A program made the translations under genes and the position numbers. This document shows, one piece after another, positions 26,558 through 35,947 of a DNA stretch of 64,000 nt; position 1 is the stretch's first letter; each line of letters starts with the position of its first letter. The notes beneath the pieces are model-generated. The model was not told where the DNA came from and searched no databases. It saw nothing but the letters and a program-made list of their open reading frames with translations. Origin of the DNA: JBEULC01 sp045504435 (GTDB taxonomy: Bacteria > Pseudomonadota > Alphaproteobacteria > WRAU01 > Hepatincolaceae); contig JBEULC010000001.1 of NCBI GenBank assembly GCA_045504435.1, positions 496,001-560,000 of the forward strand, read 5' to 3'.

Positions 26558-28735
26558 ATGATAAATATAAAAAAAGACAAGCCTATTACTTTAAATAATG
26601 CTGATAAAATTAATGAGGAAATTATTAATCAAATAGTTGAGCAGTCACCGCAAAATGATGGGGTACTTGAGAGCAGCCAAGATTTAAAATTAGCTTTTCA
26701 ACAAATTTTAAGAATGTTTGATAAAAATGTTTCTCCTGAGGTGTTATATTCAAATTTAGCTACTAATGGCGAAGATCTAAACATTAAGCACTTATTTGAG
26801 TTGGCTAAAAAAGTTGGTTTAATCGCTGAGATGAGAAGAATTAATATTTTAGATATTAATTCAGGTCCTGGCATTTTGCTTTTATCAAAAAATAAGTTTT
26901 ATGTAGTTTTAGACAAAGCTTCTGGTTTTAATATTCATACTCAAAAAGAGGAAGAATTTAAACCCCATAATTTAATCAATGATTATACAGGATATGCCAT
27001 ATTTTTTTACGAAGAAGATTTAAGTGTATCATCTTTTTTAAAAAGGACTGGTTTTCTCTTCAAATCCTTAGGTAGCTTTAAACATATATTTATAGAAATT
27101 TTAGTTATAAGTTTTTTCATTAATATATTTGCCTTAATTTCACCTTTTTTTACTATGAATGTGTATGATAGGGTAATTCCTAATTATGCTATATCTACTT
27201 TATTTGTTTTATCCTTTGGCATGATGTTAATTTATTTATTTGATCTAGTTTTTAAAGTTATTAAATCATATTTAAGTGATTATATTTCCTTAAGCATAGG
27301 TAACGAAGTTGATCAGGTGCTGCTAAGTAAGATTTTAAATGCTAAAGCTCCTGGAATTAATATGAGTAATGGTGCTAAAAATTCCCTTTTTAGAGAGTTA
27401 TCTATGGTAAGAGAATTCTATTTTAGTAGATTTATTCCTACCTTAATCGATGTACCTTTCTTAATATTATTTTTTATGGTATTGCTATTTATTTCGCCTT
27501 GGTTAATGGTTGTACCTTTAATTGCTTCTATAATAGTATTTATAACTAATATTTTGTTACAGGTGCCACTACAAAATACCCATGGTACGATGATTTTAGA
27601 AGAACAACAAAGAAATGGCTTGTTAGTAGAAACTATCGCAGGCGCAGAAAGTATTAAAACCTTTAATGCTATTGGTAAGGTACTATACAAATGGAAACGT
27701 ACTTTAACTAAAACTTATAAAACTAATTTTAGTTATAATTTGTGGGTTAATATTGCTTCTAATTTTTCAGTATTTGTAATGAATATAGTAGGGGTACTGG
27801 TAATTGTGGTAGGGGTATTTGAAATTTCATCAAATGCTATGACTACAGGAGGCCTAATCGCCGCCACCACGATTTCTGCTAGAATAATGTCTACCATTAT
27901 TAGCTTTTCAGGAATGGTAGTTAGATATAGATCTATACAAAATACTTTACGTCATTTAGAGAAAATTGTTAATTCTCCCATGGAAGATGATACAACTTCT
28001 TATGGGAAAAAAGGACCGTTTAAAGGAAATGTTAAGTTCAAAGATGTAACATTTTTTTACCCAACTTTAAAAAATCCTATTTTAAATAAGTGTACCTTTG
28101 AAATTAGAGAAAAAGCTAAAGTAGCGGTGATTGGAAAAACCGGTGCTGGCAAAAGTACTATTACTAGATTATTATTAGGATTAGATTTTCAAAATGGCGG
28201 CCAAGTATTGGTAGATAATATAGATATTAATAACATTCATATTCATGAGCTCCGAGCCAATATTGGCTTTATGCCACAAAAATCCTATTTTTTTCATGGC
28301 ACAGTACGTGATAATATTTTAATTAATAATTTAAATACTCCTGAAGAACAGTATAGAAAAGCTTGTGATATTGCAGGGGTTCATTTAATTACTGCTTTAT
28401 CATCTAAAGGTGATGATATGATCATTGAAGAGCAAGGGAAAAATCTTTCAGGAGGGCAACAACAGATAATAGCTTTAGCTAGAGCTATTTTAAATGATCC
28501 TCCTATTATAATTTTAGATGAACCAACCAATGGTATGGATAGTTCTTTAGAGGCAACATTTATGGAAAATATTAAAGAATATGTGAAGGAAAAAACCTTT
28601 ATTTTAATCACTCATAAACCTTCACAGCTTAATTTAGTTAATAGAGTAATATTAATTGATCAAGCTACGGTAATTATTGATGATACTAAAGAAAAGGTTT
28701 TAGAAATGCTTTCACAAAGTAAACGAGCAATATAA
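26558..28735 (+). CDS. Type I secretion ABC transporter (LapB/HlyB/SiiF-like permease-ATPase)
   Basis: This 725-residue inner-membrane exporter has three parts. Residues about 60-150 resemble the peptidase-like domain at the N-terminus of RTX exporters; no catalytic Cys/His pair is evident, as in HlyB and LapB, so it should bind rather than cleave cargo. Residues about 180-460 form the transmembrane domain, including MNVYDRVIPNYA, a hallmark of the LapB/HlyB group. The nucleotide-binding domain carries Walker A GKTGAGKST near residue 526, the signature LSGGQQQ near 630, Walker B IIILDEP near 649 and the H-loop THKP near 685. All motifs are intact. It is followed 22 bases later by the HlyD-type adaptor. 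It should power export of the giant protein at 10.0-21.9 kb. Confidence 0.93.
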   Translation: MINIKKDKPITLNNADKINEEIINQIVEQSPQNDGVLESSQDLKLAFQQILRMFDKNVSPEVLYSNLATNGEDLNIKHLFELAKKVGLIAEMRRINILDINSGPGILLLSKNKFYVVLDKASGFNIHTQKEEEFKPHNLINDYTGYAIFFYEEDLSVSSFLKRTGFLFKSLGSFKHIFIEILVISFFINIFALISPFFTMNVYDRVIPNYAISTLFVLSFGMMLIYLFDLVFKVIKSYLSDYISLSIGNEVDQVLLSKILNAKAPGINMSNGAKNSLFRELSMVREFYFSRFIPTLIDVPFLILFFMVLLFISPWLMVVPLIASIIVFITNILLQVPLQNTHGTMILEEQQRNGLLVETIAGAESIKTFNAIGKVLYKWKRTLTKTYKTNFSYNLWVNIASNFSVFVMNIVGVLVIVVGVFEISSNAMTTGGLIAATTISARIMSTIISFSGMVVRYRSIQNTLRHLEKIVNSPMEDDTTSYGKKGPFKGNVKFKDVTFFYPTLKNPILNKCTFEIREKAKVAVIGKTGAGKSTITRLLLGLDFQNGGQVLVDNIDINNIHIHELRANIGFMPQKSYFFHGTVRDNILINNLNTPEEQYRKACDIAGVHLITALSSKGDDMIIEEQGKNLSGGQQQIIALARAILNDPPIIILDEPTNGMDSSLEATFMENIKEYVKEKTFILITHKPSQLNLVNRVILIDQATVIIDDTKEKVLEMLSQSKRAI

Positions 28736-28757
28736 TATATAGATTTAAAGGATAAAC

Positions 28758-30020
28758 GTGAATATTAGTAAATTTCACTATCAATTGGTGATTTTTCCCA
28801 TCTTTTTATTAATTACAGTTTTCATCTTATGGGCTTCTTTAATGAAAATAGGGGAATTTATTAGGGGATACGGCAAAATAGTACCTTCTGGACAAATCAA
28901 AAGAGTTCAAAATCTTGAGGGAGGAATTATATCGGAAATTTTAGTAAAAGAAGGCGAACAGGTTAGAGAAGGGCAAATTCTTTTTAGAATTCGTAATGAA
29001 TTTGCTATATCTAATTTAGGTGAGTTGCAAATTAGTTTATATGCTAGATTAGCTACAGAGGCTAGATTAAGGGCAGAGCTTAATGGAGCAGAAGAAATTC
29101 AATTCCCTTCAGAAATAGCTGGTAAAGTACCCAATATTATTGATAATGAAAAAAGGCTGTTTTTACAAAGAAAATCTAATTTTAGAAATACCTTAGATGT
29201 AGTAGAGCAACAAGCGGAACAAAGAAGATTAGAACTTCAAGAATCCCGGGCTAGATCTAGAAATCTAAATCTACAATACCAGTTTGCTATTGAGCAACAA
29301 AAAATCCTCGAGCGGTTGGTAAAAAGTGGTGCGGGTTCCCAAAAGGAACTAATTGAGTCTAAACTTAAAGCCCAGAATCTTTTAACTGATTTAGAAGATG
29401 TACAAAATAAAATGCTTACCACTGAGAAGGCAGTTAATGAAGCTCAATCAAGAACAGCTGAGGTAAAAACCCGGATGCTGGTTGAAATTCAAACTGAATT
29501 ATCTGGGGTTTTAATAGAAATAGAAAAACTTAAAGAGCAAATCAGTGCTAATGTAGATAGGGTTATGAGAACTGAGGTAACCTCTCCTGTGGATGGGGTA
29601 GTAAAAACTTTATTCTACAATACTATAGGGGGCATTATACGTCCAGGTGATACAATTACAGAAATCATTCCTACTAATGAGACTTTAGTGATTGAGGCAA
29701 GAATACAACCACAAGATAGGGGAAGAATTTGGCCCGGGCAAAAAGTAAATATTAAGATTACCGCTTATGATAGCAGTATCCACGGTCACCTTCAAGGTTC
29801 TATTATGGATATTAGTGCTGATACTCATTTAGATGAAGGTACTAGAGCTCCATATTATATGGTTAAGGTAGAATCAAATGTGAAAGGCTTTGGGGGCAAT
29901 AAACCAATTTTCCCCGGTATGATAGCAGAAGTAGATATTATAGCTGGAGAAAGAACAATTATGGCTTATATATTAAAACCTATACTTAAAGTTTTTAATA
30001 GTGCTTTAAGTGAACCTTAA
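28758..30020 (+). CDS. HlyD/LapC-family periplasmic adaptor of type I secretion
   Basis: This 420-residue protein has a short cytoplasmic N-terminus, one membrane span (about residues 10-31) and a periplasmic part. Residues 39-80 give the HlyD half-motif with GYGKIVPSGQIKRVQNLEGG, then IVKEGE-type lipoyl strands. A long helical hairpin covers about residues 115-270, followed by the second lipoyl half (EVTSPVDGVVKTLF) and a beta-barrel domain with IEARIQPQDRGRIWPGQ. The start is GTG with AAAGGATAA upstream. The close spacing to the ABC gene indicates one transcript. It should bridge the ABC protein to the TolC-like duct. A homologous SPI-4 component is SiiD. Confidence 0.93.
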   Translation: MNISKFHYQLVIFPIFLLITVFILWASLMKIGEFIRGYGKIVPSGQIKRVQNLEGGIISEILVKEGEQVREGQILFRIRNEFAISNLGELQISLYARLATEARLRAELNGAEEIQFPSEIAGKVPNIIDNEKRLFLQRKSNFRNTLDVVEQQAEQRRLELQESRARSRNLNLQYQFAIEQQKILERLVKSGAGSQKELIESKLKAQNLLTDLEDVQNKMLTTEKAVNEAQSRTAEVKTRMLVEIQTELSGVLIEIEKLKEQISANVDRVMRTEVTSPVDGVVKTLFYNTIGGIIRPGDTITEIIPTNETLVIEARIQPQDRGRIWPGQKVNIKITAYDSSIHGHLQGSIMDISADTHLDEGTRAPYYMVKVESNVKGFGGNKPIFPGMIAEVDIIAGERTIMAYILKPILKVFNSALSEP

Positions 30021-30129
30021 TATTAAATATAACAACGGTATTTAAAAGATATTAATAGAGTTAATTACTTAGACAGAGCTTTAAGTACTGATAAAGCCAA
30101 GGCTCCCCACTGATTTCACTGTCAAAAAA

Positions 30130-31309
30130 ATGGGCGAAATTATTGACTATATTGAGACCAAAATTCCTGAATAGCCTTATTGTAATGAAATTGAAAAGTC
30201 TAAACAAATAGCCAAGTATTTAAGCGTTACTGATAACCTCCTTGTAGGCAATTATTTTAGCTTTAAATATTTAATCAACTCTGATAATAAAATTCAAGTA
30301 AGTTCTCATCTTAATTTTGGCTCTTCCTTACATTTTAATTTACCTGATCTAAAAATCTCTAAATTGATGTGCAAGTTAACGAGCTTGAAATTATATTTAA
30401 TAAATTTTTAGCAGTTAAGCTTAAACCGCTTTTAAGCCCAAAGCAACTTGCTACTAAATTAGCCAATATATCCAAACTTTTAAAAATTTATTTGCTAGAA
30501 GAAATAGAAATTCAAGACAAAGCTAAAAGAGGTGAGCTTTTTCAAATGTATATTTCCTTTAGAAATAATTTATCTGAAAGTATGGGTAAATTAGAATTTA
30601 TTGATGCATTTGCGTAAATGGTTTCCTATGCACTATTTTTAGCCAAATGAAATATGAAAACTCCCCGAGCTGGGTAAATTTGTAAGGTTAATCTCACCTT
30701 ACATAACATTAAAAAGTACATTGATATAAACTTCGCTTTAGTATATGAAATGGTTAAATACTAGTGGAGGTGAGCAATATGTCGATAATAATCTAAATAA
30801 AGATAATATTGAAAATATTATCTTTATTTATGCATCCTATAAGCAAAAATATTTAGAACATCTAAAAATAGATTTCCTACGCCTAATTTTTACAGATGAT
30901 AAAAGAAAAATTTTTAAATTTAGCTAAATTGGGTAAATTATTAATAGAGGCTCACTTAGGTAAAAATGTAAAATTACCTACGGAGCTTGTTATTGAAACT
31001 ATAAATCCTCAATACCTCTTTGATAGCGTAGCTACTACTTTGGATAATTGGATAACCTAATTAAAAAAGCCCTATTTAATAAATTTAACAGCAGATTATA
31101 CATTAATAGCAACAGGTATTTTTCAGAAGTTTCCCAAGCTGTTTTATGATTATACTATTGTTAACAAAGGGCTTGAGCAAGATATTAATAGAAGCTCTGA
31201 TAGAATTCTAGATCTTGAAAAAATTCAGCATTTAGAACAAACTATTAAAGCTTTACATATTACTTTAGAGCTTGAACTTCAAATAGATAAGCTTGGGTGC
31301 GGACCTTAG
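30130..31309 (+). pseudogene. Decayed type IIG-like N6-adenine methyltransferase/restriction gene
   Basis: Fragments in different frames align in order with large N6-methylase/endonuclease fusions. A frame from 30130 (with an in-frame TAG) shifts at about 30370-30380 into LSPKQLATKLANISKLLK, then EFIDAFA, a TAA stop at 30615-30617, then MVSYALFLAK. In the family this reads ADAYAQTxxYxLFxAR, so the stop most likely replaced the CAA of the conserved Gln. After a large internal deletion, 30838-30915 encodes KIDFLRLIFTDDKRK. A frameshift in an A-rich run then continues as NLAKLGKLLIEAHL. The 3' piece (31131-31309) contains ILDLEKIQHLEQTIKAL, matching the family C-terminus before a TAG. The catalytic NPPY-containing core is missing. 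The gene is therefore dead; the exact family member is inferred. Confidence 0.7.
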
Positions 31310-32320
31310 TATAACTATAAAAACGGCTATAAAAAAGGCAAAAAATAAAAGAAATAATTATAATATAAATGTTCAAAATAGGCCAAAGAAAAAAAGTTTT
31401 ATCATTAAAGAATTTTATCATTTGTACTTTATGATTCTTGTTGGCATAAGATTTTTATTAACAAATATTTTTCTCAGCATGCTTGTAGCTGATGTAATAA
31501 TCCTTCTAGTTATTATAAAGTAAAGGGTATAAAGTGAGTAAACCTATAGAGGCGACAAAGAAGTTAAGAAACGTAAAAATAGAAAGACCCCTCATAGCCA
31601 ATGCAAGGAGTTTAAATACTAAAACCTCTATGGTGGTTAGCTTTATAAAGACAAGACACTATAGTTGCTTATGTGATTAGTGAATAATACTTCTAAAATT
31701 ATTAAAGCATAGTAGCAAATATAGAGTTTGCTACTAATAGTAATATTGATAAATATAGAAGTTGTAAAATTATTACTAAGTAAGTTTACAACTATTTACA
31801 AGTAGAGCATATAGAAATGCTAATAGCTATAAAGAATACTATTTAAGATTTTTGATCGCGTTTAAAATATTCAATTAACTGAAATTATGACTTAGTAGTT
31901 CTATAACATTTATAAGCTTATTTTAGCATATTATCAAATAAGTTTTTTTATCGGCTTTAATATCTTTAATATTATCTTGAATGCTGCTTTCTAAGAATTT
32001 TTTACGCGGATTGAGCCTAAGTAGTGCTTTTTAAAGTTTAACAATATTTTTTGTATCTCCATAGCTGGTAGAAGTATTATTATTTGTGAAACAATTAATC
32101 GGGAATATTTCTTCGTCTATTTAAGCTGTCTTTTATGATTAGTAAGAGTATTTATATTTAGTTTGGAAACCTATCCTCCCTTATAAATAGAACATCATAC
32201 AAGTAGTTCATTTTTTGGCAACCTTGCTATCATTAGAGATATGTAGATTGACTATAATTTTTAAATTTTTTCTGTTGATAAATTAACCCTTCCATAATAA
32301 TAGCTCTAATAGAAATATTG
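31310..32320. other. About 1 kb of decayed, apparently non-coding DNA
   Basis: Only short frames occur here. One frame (31293-31523, TTG start, 76 codons) has a hydrophobic C-terminal half but overlaps the pseudogene end and looks like chance. On the minus strand, between about 31930 and 32070, broken coding-like segments appear (for example SIQDNIKDIKADKK), suggesting another gene remnant that I cannot identify. No RNA gene, terminator or repeat stands out. Confidence 0.45.
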
Positions 32321-33409
32321 CTATTTAGCTTTTTTATATAATATGTGATCAGCTATTACTAAAGCAGTCATGGCTTTACAAACGCTTACAGCCCTTATAC
32401 CTATGCAAGGATCATGGCGACCTTTAATCTCAAGTTTAACTTTATTCAAATCACTATCCACAGTTTGTTGCGGTAGCTTGATGGAGCTTGTGGGTTTAAT
32501 CGCTATCTTAAACATTATATCTTCTCCTGTACTTATTCCCCCTAAAATGCCCCCATTATTATTGGTTACAAAATCTACTTTTGTTTTTCCTTTTGAGCTT
32601 ACCATTTGATCATTACCTTCAGATCCAAACATAGAAGAAAGCTCAAAGCCTTTACCAAATTCTAACCCTTTAACAGCTGGTATACTAAAAATAGCTTTGG
32701 CTAAATCTGCGTTTAATTTATCAAACACTGGCTCTCCAAGGCCAATAGGGCAGTTTTGCACAATTATTTGAATAATCGCCCCTAAGGAATCTCCTTTTTC
32801 TAAAACTTGCTTTAATTTGTTCTCCCATAACAAAGAGGTTGAATAATCTGGACATAATAACAAACTTTTAGAAATTTCTTGATAGTTAAGCTTATCATAT
32901 TCTAATTTACTTTCATCAACAGCAACGCCTCCAATAGCATGCAAAAACCCCTGTATTTTAATCTCATATTTCTCCAGTATTTTATAAGCAACAGCAGAAG
33001 CAGCTACTCTACCTACTGTCTCTCTAGCGCTACTTCTACCTCCGCCTCTGGGATCAACATGCTCATATTTACTATGCCATACAAAATCAGCATGGCTTGG
33101 ACGAAAAACCTTGGCTAAATTATCGTAATCTTCAGATCTTTGATCTTTATTTTGCACTAATAAAGCTATCGGGGTACCTAAAGTTTTATTTTGATAAATA
33201 CCTGATAAGATTTGTACTTTATCTTCTTCTTGGCGGGAAGTAGTGTAAGGATTAAAGCCTGGGCGCCTTTCATTTAGTTTTTCTTGGATATAATCTTGAG
33301 AAATCTCTAAGCCTGAAGGACAGCCATCAATAATTACACCTACTCCAAATCCATGACTTTCACCAAAGGTGGTGATTTTAAAGAGCTTACCAAAGGAATT
33401 TGCAGACAT
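32321..33409 (-). CDS. aroC: Chorismate synthase
   Basis: The 362-residue cytoplasmic enzyme converts 5-enolpyruvylshikimate-3-phosphate to chorismate using reduced FMN, the last step of the shikimate pathway. The sequence matches the family along its length. Visible are the N-terminal GKLFKITTFGESHG, the FRPSHADF segment, the DPRGGGRSSARET signature and C-terminal RHDPCIGIRAVSVCKAM. Length is normal. It follows the F0 b-subunit gene by 35 bases on the same strand and probably belongs to that transcript, which is unusual company. Retention implies the organism makes chorismate or uses an imported precursor. No other shikimate gene is in the window. Confidence 0.95.
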   Translation of the reverse strand: MSANSFGKLFKITTFGESHGFGVGVIIDGCPSGLEISQDYIQEKLNERRPGFNPYTTSRQEEDKVQILSGIYQNKTLGTPIALLVQNKDQRSEDYDNLAKVFRPSHADFVWHSKYEHVDPRGGGRSSARETVGRVAASAVAYKILEKYEIKIQGFLHAIGGVAVDESKLEYDKLNYQEISKSLLLCPDYSTSLLWENKLKQVLEKGDSLGAIIQIIVQNCPIGLGEPVFDKLNADLAKAIFSIPAVKGLEFGKGFELSSMFGSEGNDQMVSSKGKTKVDFVTNNNGGILGGISTGEDIMFKIAIKPTSSIKLPQQTVDSDLNKVKLEIKGRHDPCIGIRAVSVCKAMTALVIADHILYKKAK

Positions 33410-33444
33410 TAAAAATCTTTCTATTATATCTTTAAGCAGAAAGT

Positions 33445-34005
33445 TTAGGTATTTTTTGTGCTAATGGAATCAGTGGTTTTTTCTACAAGGCTCTGGGTAA
33501 AAGTAGTAGGATTTTGAGCTAAAAAACTACCAAGATTATTGATACTATCTTCAATTAATTTATTTTGCACTTTATCATCTAAGTGATTTTTAAATAAAGT
33601 ATCTATATTTTCTAAACTTTTATTAATAACGATAGATTGTACTTCAGCATATTTAATTTTTGCTTCATGCTTAAGATAATTATTAAAAGAAGACTTAGAA
33701 TTTTTAACTTGAAGATTTAAATTGTTAATCACACGCTCATGATAACTATCAGCTTCAATTTTAGCTTTAGCAATACGCTCCATATTGATCTTATTAATTT
33801 GCTCAAGATCAATTTTTTTTTGGTTAAATAAGGTCATAGTTTCAGTAAGCAAATTAGCAGCTTGATTATTCTCTTCTATGATATTAGCAATTTTTTTATT
33901 TAATAAGGTATTAATATGATTTTTAGCTTTAAAATATAATACAAGTAAAGTAGTTATAAAAGCTATAATCATCCAAAAATGAAAATTAGAAAATATACTT
34001 AGCAT
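33445..34005 (-). CDS. atpF: ATP synthase F0 subunit b
   Basis: The 186-residue protein has one N-terminal membrane span (about residues 7-25) followed by a long charged helix, the layout of F0 b subunits that form the peripheral stalk. Sequence conservation is low, as is usual for b. The call rests on architecture and on its place directly after the b' subunit and the c and a subunits. The C-terminal 20 residues are Ser/Thr-rich, extending slightly past the helix. ATG start at 34005. Confidence 0.85.
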   Translation of the reverse strand: MLSIFSNFHFWMIIAFITTLLVLYFKAKNHINTLLNKKIANIIEENNQAANLLTETMTLFNQKKIDLEQINKINMERIAKAKIEADSYHERVINNLNLQVKNSKSSFNNYLKHEAKIKYAEVQSIVINKSLENIDTLFKNHLDDKVQNKLIEDSINNLGSFLAQNPTTFTQSLVEKTTDSISTKNT

Positions 34006-34073
34006 AGGGGAAGTTTCCTTGAAGATATAGTTTTATTTATACATATAGAGATTAGCTCACTTTAAAGATTTAA

Positions 34074-34724
34074 TTAATGTTTGTTGTGTATTTTCTCAAT
34101 TATTTCTTCACTAAAATCAAGATTAAGTTTATTTAAAATTAACTTAGATAATACTAAAGAATCCTTATCTATATTTTTTAAGGTGTTTTTTTTATAAGCA
34201 GCAAATTTTTCATCAAAAGCACTTTGCTCTTCTTTTTTGCTAGCCTCAAGCTCGGATTTTTTCTGCTTAGTTAAAGTCTTAACCTTATTCACAATGTCTT
34301 CTGAAATTTGTTCTTCATCTTTTTTAAGCTGCTGCTTTTTTTGAACAATTAAGCTATTAATCTTATCGATATCTTTTTTGATTTTAGCAGACTGCTCAAT
34401 ATTATTTAATATTCTATTATTACGATCAGTTTTAATCTGCCTCAGTTTAGGAATAGCAATATAGGATAAAAATGCATATAAGCTACCAAAACTAATAATT
34501 AACCAAAATAATTGTTGCGTGTATTTTGAACTATCAAATTGCGGTAATCCCGCATTGCCTGCAAGAGGACTATTAGGAGCTTGACTTGCTATTGCAGCAA
34601 TTAAACTGCTTTCCCCACCTTTTAGAGCAATCTCCAAAGTAAAAATAGAAAATAGAAATATTAGTACCTTACTAAAGTTGGTACTAAAAGTTTTTAAGGA
34701 TTTAAAAAGTTTAAGTATTAGCAT
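34074..34724 (-). CDS. atpG: ATP synthase F0 subunit b'
   Basis: From ATG 34724 the protein has 216 residues. An N-terminal hydrophobic segment (about residues 18-36) resembles a signal sequence. A second span (about 70-92) contains QLFWLIISFGSLYAFLSYIA, typical of alphaproteobacterial b' subunits, and is followed by IPKLRQIKTDR and a long charged helix. A TTG one codon upstream is an alternative start; ATG is preferred, with AGGAAA about ten bases before it. The presence of both b and b' is characteristic of alphaproteobacteria and phototrophs. It works with the b subunit as the stator stalk. Confidence 0.87.
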   Translation of the reverse strand: MLILKLFKSLKTFSTNFSKVLIFLFSIFTLEIALKGGESSLIAAIASQAPNSPLAGNAGLPQFDSSKYTQQLFWLIISFGSLYAFLSYIAIPKLRQIKTDRNNRILNNIEQSAKIKKDIDKINSLIVQKKQQLKKDEEQISEDIVNKVKTLTKQKKSELEASKKEEQSAFDEKFAAYKKNTLKNIDKDSLVLSKLILNKLNLDFSEEIIEKIHNKH

Positions 34725-34808
34725 CAAAAATCTATTTCCTATCTGACGTTAGTTGCATGAATTTATGTGCCTTATTTATAAATTATATCTTGCAAAGTTA
34801 TTACCTTT

Positions 34809-34854
34809 TATACTTAAATAATAAGATTTTCTAATTGCTTACTATTTAAGTATA
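34809..34854 (-). promoter_or_regulatory. Hairpin between atpE and atpG (b')
   Basis: Two 17-base arms, 34809-34825 and 34838-34854, are complementary except for one position and are separated by a 12-base loop. The element lies in the unusually long 196-base gap downstream of the c-subunit gene on the minus strand. It could partly terminate transcription or protect the atpE end of the message, allowing more c subunit than b subunits. No clear T tract follows. Confidence 0.45.
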
Positions 34855-34920
34855 AATTTCTAATTTTTAACTAAAACATTTAAATATAATATGCCCTAAA
34901 AAGTTAATATTATAATTAAC

Positions 34921-35172
34921 TTAATTAGAAAATAACATAATAAATGCAACAACTAAGGCATAAAGACCCGCGGCTTCTACTAAGGCAAAGCCGATTAATG
35001 AATAAGTAAATAAACTGGTTTTAGCGGCAGGATTCCTAGAAGTTTCTGTAACTAAAGTAGAAAATATTTTGCCAATAGAGCTAGCCACGGCTGCTAGAGG
35101 AAGCATACATAATCCCACTCCTAAGTATTTTAAACCGGTTGCTAAATATTTGTAACTTTCGATGTTATCCAA
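34921..35172 (-). CDS. atpE: ATP synthase F0 subunit c
   Basis: This 83-residue hairpin membrane protein forms the proton-driven c-ring. Two hydrophobic helices flank the polar loop with RNPAA at residues 46-50, and the essential carboxylate is Glu66 in SLIGFALVEAAGLYAL. The glycine-repeat face of helix 1 is reduced compared with typical c subunits. A good ribosome binding site (AAAAAGGAG, about 35180-35188 read on the minus strand) precedes the ATG. It is encoded between subunits a and b'. Confidence 0.95.
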   Translation of the reverse strand: MDNIESYKYLATGLKYLGVGLCMLPLAAVASSIGKIFSTLVTETSRNPAAKTSLFTYSLIGFALVEAAGLYALVVAFIMLFSN

Positions 35173-35195
35173 GGTAAACTCCTTTTTAAATAGTG

Positions 35196-35927
35196 TTAAT
35201 GTAAATTAATTACTTGCTCAAGAAACAAGCAAGTTAAAATGGTAAAAATGTATGCCTGAATGCAAGCAATCATTAATTCAAAAGCATAAAGTATTATAGT
35301 AAAAGATAAAGGTATAATCCCAAAAATCCCTAAAGCTATAATAAATCCCGCGAATATTTCAATAATAATGTGGCCGGCCATAATGTTGGCAAACAACCTT
35401 ATTCCCATACTTAAGGCTTTAGCAAAATAAGAGATAAACTCTAGCACAGCCATAAAGGGAATAAGATAAAAAGGTAAGCCTGAAGGAATAAAAACCTTAA
35501 AAAATTTAGATTTATGCTTAATAATTCCATAAATAGTTGCTACTGTAAGCATTAATAAAGCTATACTAAAGGTGATGATAATTTGGCTAGTGAAGGCAAA
35601 AGAGTAAGGTATTGTGCCTAATAAATTACCAAATAAGATAAACATAAATATAGAGAAAATAAAAGGAAAGAAAACTTTAGCTTTATCTCCAATATTTTCT
35701 TTGGCAATATGCGCTACAAAATCATAAGAAAGCTCAGACACCATTTGGAGTTTGCTTGGCACCACATTAATGTTTTTTAAAGATAAGTAAAAAAATAATA
35801 TTACTAAAACTGCAGCTAAAACCATAAAAAGGGCAGAATTAGTAAAAGATATATTTACACCTGCAATATATATATTACCCCCTATAGTTTGTACCTTAAA
35901 TTGGTCAATCGGAGAAATTCCTAGCAT
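35196..35927 (-). CDS. atpB: ATP synthase F0 subunit a
   Basis: This 243-residue multi-span membrane protein provides the proton half-channels at the c-ring. The essential arginine is Arg177 in LSMGIRLFANIMAGH, and the last helices contain FELMIACIQAYIFTIL as in other a subunits. Length is normal for alphaproteobacteria. It ends 23 bases before atpE on the same strand. Confidence 0.96.
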   Translation of the reverse strand: MLGISPIDQFKVQTIGGNIYIAGVNISFTNSALFMVLAAVLVILFFYLSLKNINVVPSKLQMVSELSYDFVAHIAKENIGDKAKVFFPFIFSIFMFILFGNLLGTIPYSFAFTSQIIITFSIALLMLTVATIYGIIKHKSKFFKVFIPSGLPFYLIPFMAVLEFISYFAKALSMGIRLFANIMAGHIIIEIFAGFIIALGIFGIIPLSFTIILYAFELMIACIQAYIFTILTCLFLEQVINLH

Positions 35928-35947
35928 TTATAGCCTATTAACTATTA

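Noticed and set aside
30369..30617. An 82-codon stand-alone gene.
   Set aside because: Its sequence continues the upstream frame after a shift and continues past its own stop with the rest of the conserved methylase motif; it is part of the pseudogene.
30745..30927. A 60-codon protein at the 3' side of the restriction gene remnant.
   Set aside because: Only its second half is coding-like, and that part aligns with the C-terminal region of the decayed methylase, so it is a pseudogene fragment and not a separate gene.
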